Position numbers and translations under genes: made by a program. This document shows positions 34,125-49,100 of a stretch of 64,000 nucleotides of DNA, in pieces (position 1 is the stretch's first letter; every line of letters starts with the position of its first letter). Under the pieces are notes generated by a model. The model was not told where the DNA came from, made no database searches, and saw only the letters and a program-made list of their open reading frames with translations. The stretch lies in assembly GCF_910592395.1 (NCBI RefSeq), contig NC_088324.1, forward strand, positions 16,208,953-16,272,952, in the 5' to 3' direction. Origin of the DNA: Lineus longissimus. Its lineage: Eukaryota > Nemertea > Pilidiophora > Heteronemertea > Lineidae.

Positions 34125-37100
34125 GTAAGAATTTACATCTTCTTTTTTCAAAAATTCAGGTTGATGACTTTACTGTCTTTTATTATTGGAAAGAACGATT
34201 TTACAGTTTTTTATAACGGAATAAAGTAAGTTTGTTTGAAGCAAGCTTAAACAAAATATGCTTCTGAGTCCATTTAGAAAACCAAAGAGAATTGACATGA
34301 ACCAATATAATCATTTTAGTAACATCACATAGCAAAGTTAAAGAATTAAAAAAGTTTTATATTTTCTTCTCTGGCAAGTAAAGTGAACATCTTTATTACA
34401 CAAATGTTGAATTCCTTCAGGCAAGTGGATGAATTCTTTGAAGATTAAAACACTAATCCTTAACATTTGAAAAAAAACCCAAATAATCAAACATCCATAC
34501 TCTAATAACCTGAGGCGGGCGGGGTATTGCTCTTATTCTTGCCATACGTTTTACGTTTTTCTTTGAAAAATTATTGGAAAATAGGCAGGATAGAAGTATG
34601 ATTTGATTTGATCAGCTTTGTAGCTGACAAAGATAATGTCGCGGCAAGACCTTGGAACGAAAAACTGATGTTTTGAGTATCGAAGAAACGTGACTCCAAA
34701 CCACTACAGTGGAGACCTTTGTTCATGGGACCAACGTTACAAAAAGATCTGGTAGTTCCTGTCAGCTTCGTATCCAGTATCAGGCCTCCCAAACCACTAC
34801 ACTGGAGACCTTTGTTCATGGGACCAACGTTACAAAAAGATCTGGTAGTTCCTGTCAGCTTCGTATCCAGTATCAGGCCTCCCAAACCACTACACTGGAG
34901 ACCTTTGTTCATGGGACCAACGTTACAAAAAGATCTGGTAGTTCCTGTCAGCTTCGTATCCAGTATCAGGCTTCCCAAACCACTACACTGGAGACCTTTG
35001 TTCATGGGACCAACATTACAAAAAGATCTGGTAGTTCCTGTCAGCTTCGTATCCAGTATCAGGCCTCCCAAACCACTACACTGGAGACCTTTGTTCATGG
35101 GACCAACGTTACAAAAAGATCTGGTAGTTCCTGTCAGCTTCGTATCCAGTATCAGGCTTCCCAAACCACTACACTGGAGACCTTTGTTCATGGGACCAAC
35201 GTTATAAAAAGGTCTGGTAGTTCCTGTCAGCTTCGTATCCAGTATCAGGCCTCCCAAACCACTACACTGGAGACCTTTGTTCATGGGACCAACGTTACAA
35301 AAAGATCTGGTAGTTCCTGTCAGCTTCGTATCCAGTATCAGGCTTCCCAAACCACTACATTGGAGACCTTTGTTCATGGGACCAACAATACAAAAAGATC
35401 TGGTAGTTCCTGTCAGCTTCGTATCCAGTATCAGGCTTCCCAAACCACTACATTGGAGACCTTTGTTCATGGGACCAACGTTACAAAAAGATCTGGTAGT
35501 TCCTGTCAGCTTCGTATCCAGTATCAGGCTTCCCAAACCACTACACTGGAGACCTTTGTTCATGGGACCAACGTTACAAAAAGATCTGGTAGTTCCTGTC
35601 AGCTTCGTATCCAGTATCAGGCTTCCCAAACCACTACACTGGAGACCTTTGTTCATGGGACCAACGTTACAAAAAGATCTGGTAGTTCCTGTCAGCTTCG
35701 TATCCAGTATCAGGCTTCCCAAACCACTACACTAGAGACCTTTGTTCATGGGACCAACGTTACAAAAAGATCTGGTAGTTCCTGTCAGCTTCGTATCCAG
35801 TATCAGGCTTCCCAAACCACTACACTGGAGACCTTTGTTCATGGGACCAACATTACAAAAAGATCTGGTAGTTCCTGTCAGCTTCGTATCCAGTATCAGG
35901 CCTCCCAAACCACTACACTGGAGACCTTTGTTCATGGGACCAACGTTACAAAAAGATCTGGTAGTTCCTGTCAGCTTCGTATCCAGTATCAGGCTTCCCA
36001 AACCACTACACTAGAGACGTTTGTTCATGGGACCAACATTACAAAAAGATCTGGTAGTTCCTGTCAGCTTCGTATCCAGTATCAGGCTTCCCAAACCACT
36101 ACACTAGAGACCTTTGTTCATGGGACCAACGTTACAAAAAGATCTGGTAGTTCCTGTCAGCTTCGTATCCAGTATCAGGCTTCCCAAACCACTACATTGG
36201 AGACCTTTGTTGATGGGACCAACATTACAAAAAGATCTGGTAGTTCCTGTCAGCTTCGTATCCAGTATCAGGCCTCCCAAACCACTACACTAGAGACCTT
36301 TGTTCATGGGACCAACGTTACAAAAAGATCTGGTAGTTCCTGTCAGCTTCGTATCCAGTATCAGGCTTCCCAAACCACTACATTGGAGACCTTTGTTCAT
36401 GGGACCAACATTACAAAAAGATCTGGTAGTTCCTCTCAGCTTCGTAACCAGTATCAGGCCTCCCAAACCACTACATTGGAGACCTTTGTTCATGGGACCA
36501 ACATTACAAAAAGATCTGGTAGTTCCTGTCAGCTTCGTATCCAGTATCAGGCCTCCCAAACCACTACACTGGAGACCTTTGTTCATGGGACCAACATTAC
36601 AAAAAGATCTGGTAGTTCCTGTCAGCTTCGTATCCAGTATCAGGCCTCCCAAACCACTACACTGGAGACCTTTGTTCATGGGACCAACATTACAAAAAGA
36701 TCTGGTAGTTCCTGTCAGCTTCGTATCCAGTATCAGGCCTCCCAAACCACTACACTAGAGACCTTTGTTCATGGGACCAACATTACAAAAAGATCTGGTA
36801 GTTCCTGTCAGCTTCGTATCCAGTATCAGGCCTCCCAAACCACTACACTAGAGACCTTTGTTCATGGGACCAACGTTACAAAAAGATCTGGTAGTTCCTG
36901 TCAGCTTCGTATCCAGTATCAGGCTTCCCAAACCACTACACTGGAGACCTTTGTTCATGGGACCAACATTACAAAAAGATCTGGTAGTTCCTGTCAGCTT
37001 CGTATCCAGTATCAGGCTTCCCAAACCACTACACTGGAGACCTTTGTTCATGGGACCAACGTTACAAAAAGATCTGGTAGTTCCTGTCAGCTTCGTATCC

Positions 37101-40100
37101 AGTATCAGGCCTCCCAAACCACTACACTGGAGACCTTTGTTCATGGGACCAACGTTACAAAAAGATCTGGTAGTTCCTGTCAGCTTCGTATCCAGTATCA
37201 GGCTTCCCAAACCACTACACTAGAGACCTTTGTTCATGGGACCAACATTACAAAAAGATCTGGTAGTTCCTGTCAGCTTCGTATCCAGTATCAGGCTTCC
37301 CAAACCACTACATTGGAGACCTTTGTTCATGGGACCAACATTACAAAAAGATCTGGTAGTTCCTGTCAGCTTCGTATCCAGTATCAGGCTTCCCAAACCA
37401 CTACACTAGAGACCTTTGTTCATGGGACCAACATTACAAAAAGATCTGGTAGTTCCTGTCAGCTTCGTATCCAGTATCAGGCCTCCCTCTCATCCATTTG
37501 CTGGTAAAGTCACCCTAACCAGCAGTCACTTGGTCACAGAGTTTGGGGTCTTAGTAACAGGATTCAGAAGTCCTTGTCACCTCAAGATCAGCCGACTCTT
37601 GAATCTTATCCTGTTCTCACAAAATGATTTCCCCAAGGTGCTGCACGTTCCATGATTGTCTGGCCCGATGACCACATAAGGCCAACCTCAACAAGGCTTG
37701 AGTGGCCCATTATTATGATATATCAACCTGGTTAGCTATAAGATTAATGCGGCTTGAGACAATTTGCACGATCTGCTCTGCACTATCAGGGCTATATAGT
37801 CACCAAGCAATCGATTCAGGTCTCACTCAAGTCGTCTGCAGGATTTCATTGGTCATTGTTATTGGTAATGATATTGAAACGTGTGTTGCATATTCTCGGT
37901 GCCATTATGCTGCTGAAAGGGAACAGTCCTGGTAGGCGAAGGTTCTTGTTGCTTCTGGAGCTGACAGTCTTGACACTTATTCACCCATAATGAATTCCCT
38001 AAGTTCCTCTCCAACCACGGACTGTCCGCCTGATCAACGGTAGTGAGGCTTGAGGGAGTCGTTATTACTTTTGATCAGCTCAAATTAATGCAGCTTGATT
38101 TACTTTGCACCAGAGTGTGTTTGTCAGCGAGCAAGCGGATGACCGAAAATGACCAACCATAACAAGACTTGGGAGACTACTATTATGATAGCAGCCCGGT
38201 GAGATCAGAGACTGATGCAGTGTGTCAATGTGTACCTATTTGGTCAGCACTATTGAAGCCAGTTAGTCACCCAGCGATCTGTTTCAGTGATCAGTCTCCA
38301 CCAAGTCACGTGGGTGATTTCATTGGTGATTTTTGTTATCGCCCGATGTTGATGCGTGCGCTTCATACTCAAGGGGTGATTCTGATATGGAAAAGGTATA
38401 ATTTTTTCAGGGTTAGGGTCCTCAAGGGTTAGAAGAAAAAAGTCAAAATTTTGAAAAATTTTCAAAGTCAAAAAAGTTTTGGGACTGATGATTTTGGGTC
38501 ATTTGGAGCAAAAAACCAAAAAACAGTGAAAAAAAATTTTTGTACTTGAATTTTTTTTCAAGGTTGGGGTCCTCAAGGGTTAGAAGAAAAAAGTCAAAAT
38601 TTTGAAAAATTTTCAAAGTCAAAAAAGTTTTGGGACTGATGATTTTGGGTCATTTGGAGCAAAAAACCAAAAAACAGTGAAAAAAATTTTTGTACTTGAA
38701 TTTTTTTTCAAGGTTGGGGTCCTCAAGGGTTAGAAGAAAAAAGTCAAAATTTTGAAAAATTTTCAAAGTCAAAAAAGTTTTGGGACTGATGATTTTGGGT
38801 CATTTGGAGCAAAAAACCAAAAAACAGTGAAAAAAAATTTTTGTACTTGAATTTTTTTTCAAGGTTGGGGTCCTCAAGGGTTAGAAGAAAAAAGTCAAAA
38901 TTTTGAAAAATTTTCAAAGTCAAAAAAGTTTTGGGCCTGATGATTTTGGGTCATTTGGAGCAGAAAACAAAAAAACAGTGAAACAAATTTTTTGTACTTG
39001 GACATTTTTTCAAGGTTTGGGTCCTTTAAGGGTAGAAGAAAAAAGTCAAAATTTTGAAATATTTTCAAAGTCAGCTATCCTGCACTGTTGGTGATGCAGC
39101 ATTACACAGACCAGTCTTGCCTCTCAGGGAATTCATGGTCACCGGTTTTCCTGTCCAATTTAAGACAAGGGGATGTTTGGAAACTTTCGGGATCTCTTTT
39201 AACACTGAAATCATTTTCTGTTGACCAAATGTCTCAGTAATCAAATTGAGAGGATGTATATCAATTTGAATGGTGGAAATCCTGTGGGTATGACCAGGTC
39301 TGACCTATGAATGAATGGCAGTATACTCTCTCTCTCTGCAGGCTGTGATTATACCATCCTCTGTAGCACTAATCAAGTTGAGGCTGGCATAGCTATGTCC
39401 ATTAAGGGCCGAGTGTTCTATACTTGCTGATCAGATGAATCAGATCAACTGTGGTCAGATGCCATAGGGCCGAGTCTCACTTCAAAGTCAGATGAAGACT
39501 ATTGATTTAGCTCTTCTCTCGACGTCTGATCCACACCTTTAAGCATTACGGGCAAGAATCACAAAGACCCTCTCGAGTATCACCTCAAATTAGTCAAAAG
39601 GCTTCAGATAACTTTCCGTAAGACAACGGGTCTCTTGAGTTAAGGGACCAGATGATTAATTTACGTGTCTCATAGACAGCTATAAGAGTGATTGTCTGGA
39701 GGAAAAGATATGTAAACAAGCTGTTTAAAACTGATATGAGACTAATCTGGCTGATGTCTTGTATCAAACCAGCCACCAGTTCTTAATCTGCCAACCATAA
39801 AAAGTAAACCTAGACATGGAATCAAAAAGTCTTGCTCTCAAAACCCAGAAAATCTTAACCCTGTACTTCAGTTCAACACTCCAACTCTGAATACCTGCCA
39901 GTGTCATTCGAGCAGTTACAGTCCTGTAATGACTACTGCCTTTTGAAAGATTGAATAATTGTCGGAAGCCTTCTACTGCTTCCTGGCAATTGCTGTAATA
40001 GACTTGAGGGACTCTGCTTCAATTCAATTACATCTGTTCAGCCTTGGAGGACCAATTACAGCAAGAACAATCACATCATTCACCCCTTCTCCGCATTCTA

Positions 40101-43100
40101 CTTTTATGATTGGAGAAGGAGTGTTTGAATAGAGCCATTGCGAGAAGGCTGCAACAGCATACCTGGGAGTGAGAGAGTCACCGGAACCAATTAGACGAAC
40201 CACCTGAGCAGGAATCACAATCTGATGAAAGAAGGCCTAAGATACCTTGTCATTTGGCGGAGTTCAGAGAAGAATCATTCTCAGTGTTCTCACTTTGATT
40301 GGCTGAGATAGAGGTACAGTGGAACCCCGGTAAAATGACCACTCATGGGACCGAGGTTGAATGATTGCGTTACCGGGGTGGTCGTGTTAGTGAAGTTGAA
40401 AATCAGGGGAAAAAATGCATGATTAGGTTTTCCCGCCAAAATTGTTGAACTTTTTCATAAGTTAAAAATTCTGATTACATATGTCCTGTTCGACTGTCAG
40501 TTCCTCCATTCCAGTGCACCTCTTAAATCAAAGCCTGTCCAAAGCTCTAACGGCACCTGTGAATTCCCATCTTTGCATCAGTCTCATTTTCTGAGAATTC
40601 CATGGAGTGACCACTTTTTAACCAATTCCATATTTGAGAGGAAGAACAAAGTAGAAATGGCAGCTAGGCTTCCCAAAGGTGCCGTCATTCTCTTCCTTGA
40701 GAACAGCATAAAGCTCTTTGTTGTTGGTGTGAATCATAACTTGTTCTTTGTTCCAAACCATTGTCCCTTGTCTGTATCCTAGTGGATGTGGGAGAACAAT
40801 GGAGTGTTTTCATTGACGTGGGGTAGATTGAGTTTCTTCTTTCTTACTCAACACTCCAGCTTGAAATACAATACAAAGTGAGTTATATTTTCTGCATGTA
40901 TCATTTGCAGGAAACCAGTAAAGCGTACTTACCATTAATCATTGATGTTGATTGCGTATTAAGAACACGTTAAGGAAAATCAAAATGATAAATAGTCCAA
41001 TATATTCCACCCTTACTTTATTTTCGCATGTCACTCTTGAGTATTGCCTTACTCACTTGCTGATAAGTATGCCCCATCGCGCTGCCGAGAAGTGAATCCA
41101 ATTTCACTAACGAGCTGCTACTTTATTGCTAAGGGACGTCAAATACTTAACTTGGCTGTTCAAAGTCTTATCACGGGACTAACGAAAAATTCATGAAATT
41201 TCTGTTTTGCTTAAATGATAAACTGTTCGTGCCTCTGTACTTGTTACACAGTAACTTCCGACAGCTTATGGTGACATAGATGTAACCAGAGAATACATTG
41301 AAATGTGATGAAAATTTCAAAAGTCCCCATGAGAACTTCTTGAAACTTCTAATGAGTATTCCACCTTACATATACATAATGATAGCAGTCTTGCAGCCGA
41401 TTCAGAAAACACGAGAATGCAGTTTTTTATGGAAACTAAGGATTCTTGCAACATTGTTGAAACCACAAGAGGAATCATGATCATGAGATGTCTTTCTGAG
41501 GCCCGCAATGGCCACCATCCTGATGTCCATGGAATATTGATATGAAGATGAAACCTCATGGGGAAAAAGATGATGAAACCTTATCATGGATGTCTTTTAT
41601 CTCGCTAAAGACAAAATCATTTTGACTTACCAAGGTCTGTGCTAATCTACTTTACAACACCTGTCACAATCATGGGTGCCCTGCAGAGACACTCTGGGGT
41701 ATTGGGCTGATAAAACACTTGGGGAACCTGTGATGGACTTAGCAGCCAGCAGAGGGAATTGTCAACCCCTTGGATTGACATCACACCTGTGTAGGAGACC
41801 TCAAGGACCCAACCTCTGTCCAGATCACACAACATCTCATCACATGAAAACTAACCCAAGAGAAAGTGGCCTGTTTGTCTTGAAGACATTCTTTGGTCCT
41901 CAGAAGGCCGCTTATTGGAAGAATAGCTTGGTCGGGAAATCGCACAAGTTGAAACAATCTCACCCAATTTAAACCCAGCCAATCAACTGTGAGGTAATCT
42001 TGCCAGATATGTAGGAGTTGCCGTCATGAGAGGGACGATCTGTCGGGACTGATAACGCATAGCTTTGAAGTGCTACGCCAATCAATAAACATAATCAACA
42101 TTAACTGGTATCGCTGGATCAGTCTCAATCCCAATATGGGATTTTGATTGGACAATACATCCTCAGCTGTGATTTGTCTTTTTAATCGTTTTGAGGCAGA
42201 AGTCAATCAGTGTTGTTCAAATCAATGTACACAAGTTTGATAGGTTCTGCAGTTGGAATCACTTTAAAGATTTTCAAACCTTCCTCTTTGCCTGGTTCTC
42301 ATGTGAAGTTCATTGTGAAGCCAGCATCATTAAGGCAGGAAGGATACAAAGGTTCGTCGGCATCTTGCCTTCAGGCCTCGCTTTATAGAATATCAAAGTT
42401 TCTACAATAACTATGATCTCACTTTCCTTACCTACATCTAGGACTACTTACCAATCCACACAGTCTGCATTTTCTTGTGCTCACAAAATAGATATTACTA
42501 CAAACCTCATTTGCTTTCTTTAGTCTAGAACCTTTTCAGCTTTCGTCTGCTAACTAAGTGCAGATTGAGTGGAAACGAACTGTATTCATCTCCTGAGGAA
42601 GTTGTTAGCGGATGAAACAAACACTGAGAGTGTTTATACCTTAACGAAGTCAAAAAAGTTTGTCAGCTTTATAAGTTTTGATAGAATTTGTAACAAAATA
42701 ACGACTAGCTGATGGCAACTGTAGTCACATTCCTGTTATCAGTCTGTTTGCCAAGAATCAATGGTTTTTCTCCGTCTCTCTTGTATTTTTTTATCAGAAG
42801 TCTTCACCAACTGAAAAATTAATCGTTAAAATTTTGCCTGCACCCCCAGAGCTTAAATGAAGTCTCAATACGTTAACATTTTATCTTGGAATCTAATTAT
42901 GAATCCTTGGCATTAAAAACCATTTTGAGCCATAAAATACATTTCACTGTCCTTAATATCATTCTTACAATCTTCTCCCTCAGGAGGCCATATGACAGAA
43001 TTTTGCTCCCGGCAAGAAATTTACTTGACGTTTATTCTGTTATACAACTGATGTAGACAGTGTAGTTCATTGTTTGGGGAATTCTATCACATGTCTAAGT

Positions 43101-46100
43101 ATAGGCAGTCTCCGAGATATACAGTAGTTGGGTTTTTAAGTACCATTCAGCTGATGCCATTAAATTAATTTAATTTTTTCAAGTTCTTGAAGTCAAATTC
43201 ACTCAAAATATCAGAAATATCCAAAATTAAATTTTTTTTCCCAAAGATATGAAATGTAGAAAAATTTCAAAATATCAGAAGTTGTGGTCTAAAAAAATCA
43301 AAAAATTCAAAATACAAAAAAATACAAAAAAATGCAAAAAACACCGAAAAAAAGTCAAAATATTAAAATTTTCACAATTGGCTTAATTTTCAAAAATATG
43401 GTTTTTTTTGGGAAATTAAAAAAATTTTCAGTAGGACTTGTAACCCTCGTTTACAATGGACTAAGCTGTAGTAAAGGCAACAGTGTGACCCTTGATTGGT
43501 TTAAAATGTGTGTTTCTTATATTTTCAGGTCTGAAAAGTGCTCAACATGTGGCTACGGTGATACCAACTGAATGTCACGGATGGACGGGGGCCAATATCA
43601 ACCCTGAAACCATGCCACTGCAGCTTATACAACTAGAGGTAAGGCTTACTGTATGTGTAGGATAGTCTGAAACTGCTAGCAGCTTCAGCCAGTACTTCAT
43701 TATCATGTTCAGCCATGTGGCATTGGTCTGAGCTGTTACTGTCTGAAGGGCCCAAGTCCAGCCTGGCTGAGGTCATTGGTGATGCCCAAAGTCCAGGTGA
43801 GCCAATCAGCGTTTGAGACAAATGCCAGCATTAGCTCAATTAGGCGTTATCTCCTTCAGTTAATGTCAGTTACAATTGTAATGTGAGGACTCAATGCCAA
43901 TGCTGCGGCTAACAGGTATTGAGCAACGAGGCCGAGTAGGTTGGTACACTGTCCGTGGTCAGGGTTGTCGTCTTGTCAGCATAGTCTAGAGCCCTCTGAG
44001 AGGGTGTGACAATGTGTAACGTGTGTGTTGGATGATTGAAGCAGTAACATTTAGTGTGAGTTGCCTCTGATGGTTGTCTGCAAGCCCAAGTAGTATCGAG
44101 GTGCGTGACTCATCATAATGTCAGTTATACCAGAGCAAGTTGTCCATTTCTCAATTCAGGCAATTGATGATGATTTAGTGAAGCTGGATCAAATAAAATG
44201 GGGAAAATGTTCCCAATAATGTGAACAATGTCTACATTGAGAAGCGATAGCGATCATTCTATGGACCATGTGGCGAGGTTAAATACCTACTTCATTAGGG
44301 AGAGAGACCATAAAGGTGTGATGATGTGTTCACCTGAGGTCATCACAGCAATGTCACTGCAGTGAAGGTTGGACTAACCAATGTCACTGCAGTGAAGGTT
44401 GGACTAACCAATGTCACTGCAGTGAAGGTTGGACTAACCAATGTCACTGCAGTGAAGGTTGGACTAACCAATGTCACTGCAGTGAAGGTTGGACTAACCA
44501 ATGTCACTGCAGTGAAGGTTGGACTAACCAATGTCAGGTAGGCGTGGATATTAAAGCAGCATGTTTAACTACTCCTCAAAAGTGACACAACTCCACAAAC
44601 TCTGTCATAAAAAAATTAATGACAATCAGCATGTTGGGACTGCCTGTCAAAGGTGACTACACAGCACTGTAATTTAAATTTGATGATGATGAGAAACTAG
44701 TGTCTTCCTTGTGCATCAATATTGTCCTTGATTCTAGCCAATTGCAGCAATCTCCTATTTACCTCCCAGAGCCTCATCCGGCCTGTTCACACCATCGCTT
44801 CGGTAATGTACTCTAGGTAAACACTTGTCCGCTCCTTCCAGCCAATTATGCTAATGGAAGACGCAGAAATCTTACAAGATTGAGGCAAGATTTGCTTGTA
44901 ATAGACTCGGGTCTTGGACCGAATCAGTTTGTCATGGTTGTTGGTTAATCTTGTGAGCACGTGAGATACTGACCATCTCTGTTCACGACAGACTCAGTTC
45001 TTAGGCTGTTGAAGTTCCTCATTGGTAGTGTTGGACCTCGGCTAAGGAGTTATTCACCAACTAATTCTACGTCAAGTTGACCACCAATGTTGCTCTTGAA
45101 GAAAGCACATGACCAATGCAGTTGACAATAACATGGCAGTATCTTCTCCATTGATGGGCACAGACATGGCCACACTAAACCACTTTTCCAACACTATCTT
45201 TACCTACTCTACATACACCGTTGAATAGAGCCCATAGCCATATTAGTGTTTCAGTGCTATCTCTAATTGGTGTGTCCCTCTCATACCGATACAAATGCCT
45301 AACAGGTCCTGGACAAAGGCCCCGATAAGGCCATGTGACACATATCTGACAAGCCTTTTAAGCTAGGCTAACCCTTCCGTAGGATAATACCTTGCCTTGC
45401 CTGGATTATACGCACATGATTATCATCAGAATGTGACAACCTTGGTTCTATCAATAAAGTCTCTTATTAGCTGAACTTAGAGGAACAGTTGTAGGGCATT
45501 CCTTGATGTTTCATACCATCAAGTAATGGCTTATGATGTTGCTTTGAGATGGACCCCTGGATGGGAGGGACTCAATGGCCTGGGGTGGGATGGCTAATGA
45601 GTTTGTTAGTGAAGGTACAGTTGTAATTAGAGAGGCAGAGAAAGGTAGGGCCAGCGGGTCTGAGTACGACAAATACTTAGCTAATTGTGGAGGAAGCTAA
45701 ATGAGGTTCTTCAATGTGAAGAGTTTCAATGACATTGACAATGGTTATGGAGAATATCTCTTGAGCAACCCGAAGACATTTCACGTTTGCTTTCATGTGT
45801 CAGTTTCATCAATAATTACAGTGAGACTCAGAAATTTTTTCAACTTTCAGAATTTTCAAAGTCAAAAAAGTTTTGGGACTGATGATGTTGGTTCATTGAG
45901 AGACAGGTTCCGCATTTCTCCATTTGGCAAGCTTCAAGAAAGCTAAGTGATAAACAAATTCCTTCACCCGGAAATTGAATGACAAATACTCCTTCACAGG
46001 TTTCACTGACATCAGACACATTGGAGAAATTAGTGGCTGTCTGCTCAAATTCCCAAAGATCAATGAGCGCGTAATTGTTGGCAGGTTTTTGTGGCAGTGG

Positions 46101-49100
46101 TGAAATATCCATCGGGCGTGTTGAGAATTACTGATTGGGTTTGGTTGGCTGATCAATAGATTTCAGGATAAGCCTGATCTATGCTGCCAAGAAGGATGGT
46201 GGTTTGCTACTCGTTGCTCTCATCGGGTGGAGCGATGTGGCACGAAACATCTACCAATTGATGTACTAAGTGATGCCAAGATGATCTTGTTCTTGATACT
46301 GTGCCTGGCATTGCAGTTCCTTTGGGTAAAGACAGAGCAATTCTCAATGGCAGTGTTTGTATTTCCCATGCAGACAGATCTCACACTTGATCAATCTGTA
46401 CCCAATGAAGTCCATTAGAACTATTACACTTGATCAATCTGTACCCTATGAAGTCCATTAGAACTATTACACTTGATCAATCTGTACCCTATGAAGTCCA
46501 TTAGAACTATTACACTTGATCAACACTACATAGAAGCCAATGATAGGATATGTCTGTTCTGAATTATCTAAAAGCGATCGATTCCTTTGAAGTTGGTGTT
46601 GAGTGTTAAAATGATTGTGTCTCCTTAAACTGTGAGAAACTCCATTAGAAAGGGATAAGGCCGGCAGCATGTTCTCATCGACTTCACAGCAGATTTTCCT
46701 CAAGGACATTCTTAGACAGAGGCAAGGTCATTACTGTATCAACTGTAGCAATCACTTCACTTCTCTTTAGAAAAGGCTGATCTTCTGTAGCTTATGAAGA
46801 AACATGTTAAAAACATCCATCAACAGTCGACATCAAAATGAGCTTGGATTCACCTTGATATTCCAGGGTTGAGATTGATTGGGTTTTTTTTATCTCTATC
46901 ATTCCAAAATCATACCAAGAGGATTATTGGTCTGTTCAAATTGCAGTGTGAAGTGGAACATTAAAATGAAAACTACGACTTGGCCATCAGTGGCCACCAG
47001 TTAATTGGACAGGTCTTCATGTTCTTGTTTGGTGTCAGAAGCACAATACTGGTCCTCTCCCCATCCAGCATTCAAGCAGGGTGCGTATAGTCCCATTTTG
47101 GTCAAGGCACCCATTAATGTCTGGGTCGCTATTCAGCATTTTTTGCCCCGTTTCCCCCTATCACTCGTACTAGTACCCTCCTCATGTCATCTCTCCATGG
47201 ACCATGTCTGTTCACTCTCCTCGTTCAAATCTGTGCTGACACAAAGAATTCTCCACAACAAAAGTATCCACCACCTTCAAATATCTCAATCAATACAGTG
47301 TCACTGCTTACTGCAATCTCCCAAGCCAGTAACGTTACCAGCACCAATAAAGATTACTCTCATGTTTTTCCCAATCAAGGTTGGCTCTTCTTTATGCCGA
47401 AGAGATTATCCATGTTGTGACAATTTATCCGCAATGTAATCCGTCGATGGGATCACTCATCGTTTTGATGTCGTGTATTTGGAAGTTTTCCTCATTGCTC
47501 GTGTCTTGGTGTAATCAGTTAAAGGGAATGGCCCGCCAAAAAATGGGGAGTTTTGAACGGCCCGGTCAAAACCTTAGGCGGGAATAAGGTTTCATTGATA
47601 AATATAAGGAGTTTCAAGGCCCCCAAATCACTTGTAAGGTTCAATAGATACTGGCCTTTCATTGGTTTACCGTCTGCGTATCATTTACATACTCTCATTT
47701 TGAAAAATATGACAATATTTACGATCACGTTATTGATTTTTGCAACATTTTCGGTAACGCGCCCCTTGCGGATCTGTAAGGTACCATTCGGATGCTTGAA
47801 AAATGCTTGTCTCGTCGATTCGCTCGCGGATAAACGCATCAGGTTGACTGCAGCAACTTTTAATTGTTGGAGACAGAGAAGGAAGGAATATGATTATCAG
47901 TTTGATGAAAACTTTGCAAAGTTTCTTCTTGGGACTCGAAATCCATACTACTATTCTTTCCATTTTCCATTTTCTCCTCTCTCCAACTCACTACTATCGC
48001 TATTGACTGCGTAACATACACTAACATTCTTTCGCTATCATTGTTAACTTCATTTACTAGAACACTGGCCTCTTTGTAGCCGATTATGTAACCCATAGTG
48101 GAAACACCTGACAGCGCCGCCCGGCATGATCCACGTGCTACTGGCATATTTATAACTCGTAGTAAATAAGGTTGTAAAAATATGCAAATGAGATGCCGTA
48201 TATGGAAACCATGACGTCACTAAGCAGTTCTTATTTCTGCTACGGGTGGCGCTGTTGCTTGCTTCTGGAGGCGCTATTCAACCTCTTTAAGCCATCATTT
48301 ACCATCCATTCAATAGAATAGTTCAGGGTAAAGAATGTGCTGAGGTTAGTTAGGCAGCACCGATGCTGAGCATTATTGGAGCTGGTGAATGTGATTGCAT
48401 GTCTATAGTGGGGAGTGGGATGATGATGCTGAAAATCCTGAAACTGACAGGTATGATTCTCTCTTAATTCATGATGGACCCTCTTAATGATCCTGATGTA
48501 GAACGGGCCAAAAGGTAAATCTTTCTCATGAACAGGGAGCCGATGGTTTCGTTATCCTTCAGACCAAAGGATCTCCTCTTGACACCTTCGATCATGATGG
48601 GTTACATCTTTTATGTCAAAGCTAAGCGATTTCGTGGACAGAATTATAGATTATAGATCGACTGTAGGAAATGGCAGGATCGAAGTAACAGGTTGTGTTT
48701 CCTCAATAAGCAGGGAAAAGGTGGCTCTGGCCATATGAAAATGCTGATCCATCTTTAAAGATGGACAGTATGGCAGGACAATGATGACATTATCAGACAC
48801 ATTGACGACTTGATGGGAAATGTGTTGTCAGACGGTCCATCTTAGAAAGATGGATGGTGGCAGTGCTGTCAATTCCGTTTACCTTGGCGGATATTGTTGT
48901 GGCACCTGTTGTCACTGTCGGAACATTATTTGCTAAAGCTTTGATGAGCAGACTGCTGATGATCAGTTTGTTATATTCCTTATCATAAGCCAATGTAATT
49001 AGTCTGGTCGACTTGGCTGCTGTGAACAAAGAGATGTAAGATATGAGACACTTTGTCTGATTTGTCCGCAGTGTTTAGTTTTGGAAGGGTTAAACTCTCT

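Noticed and set aside
47005-48014. Frames of 144 and 153 codons upstream of the membrane exon
   Set aside because: No family features, no phase-compatible splice sites to neighbouring exons, and composition like the surrounding intron.
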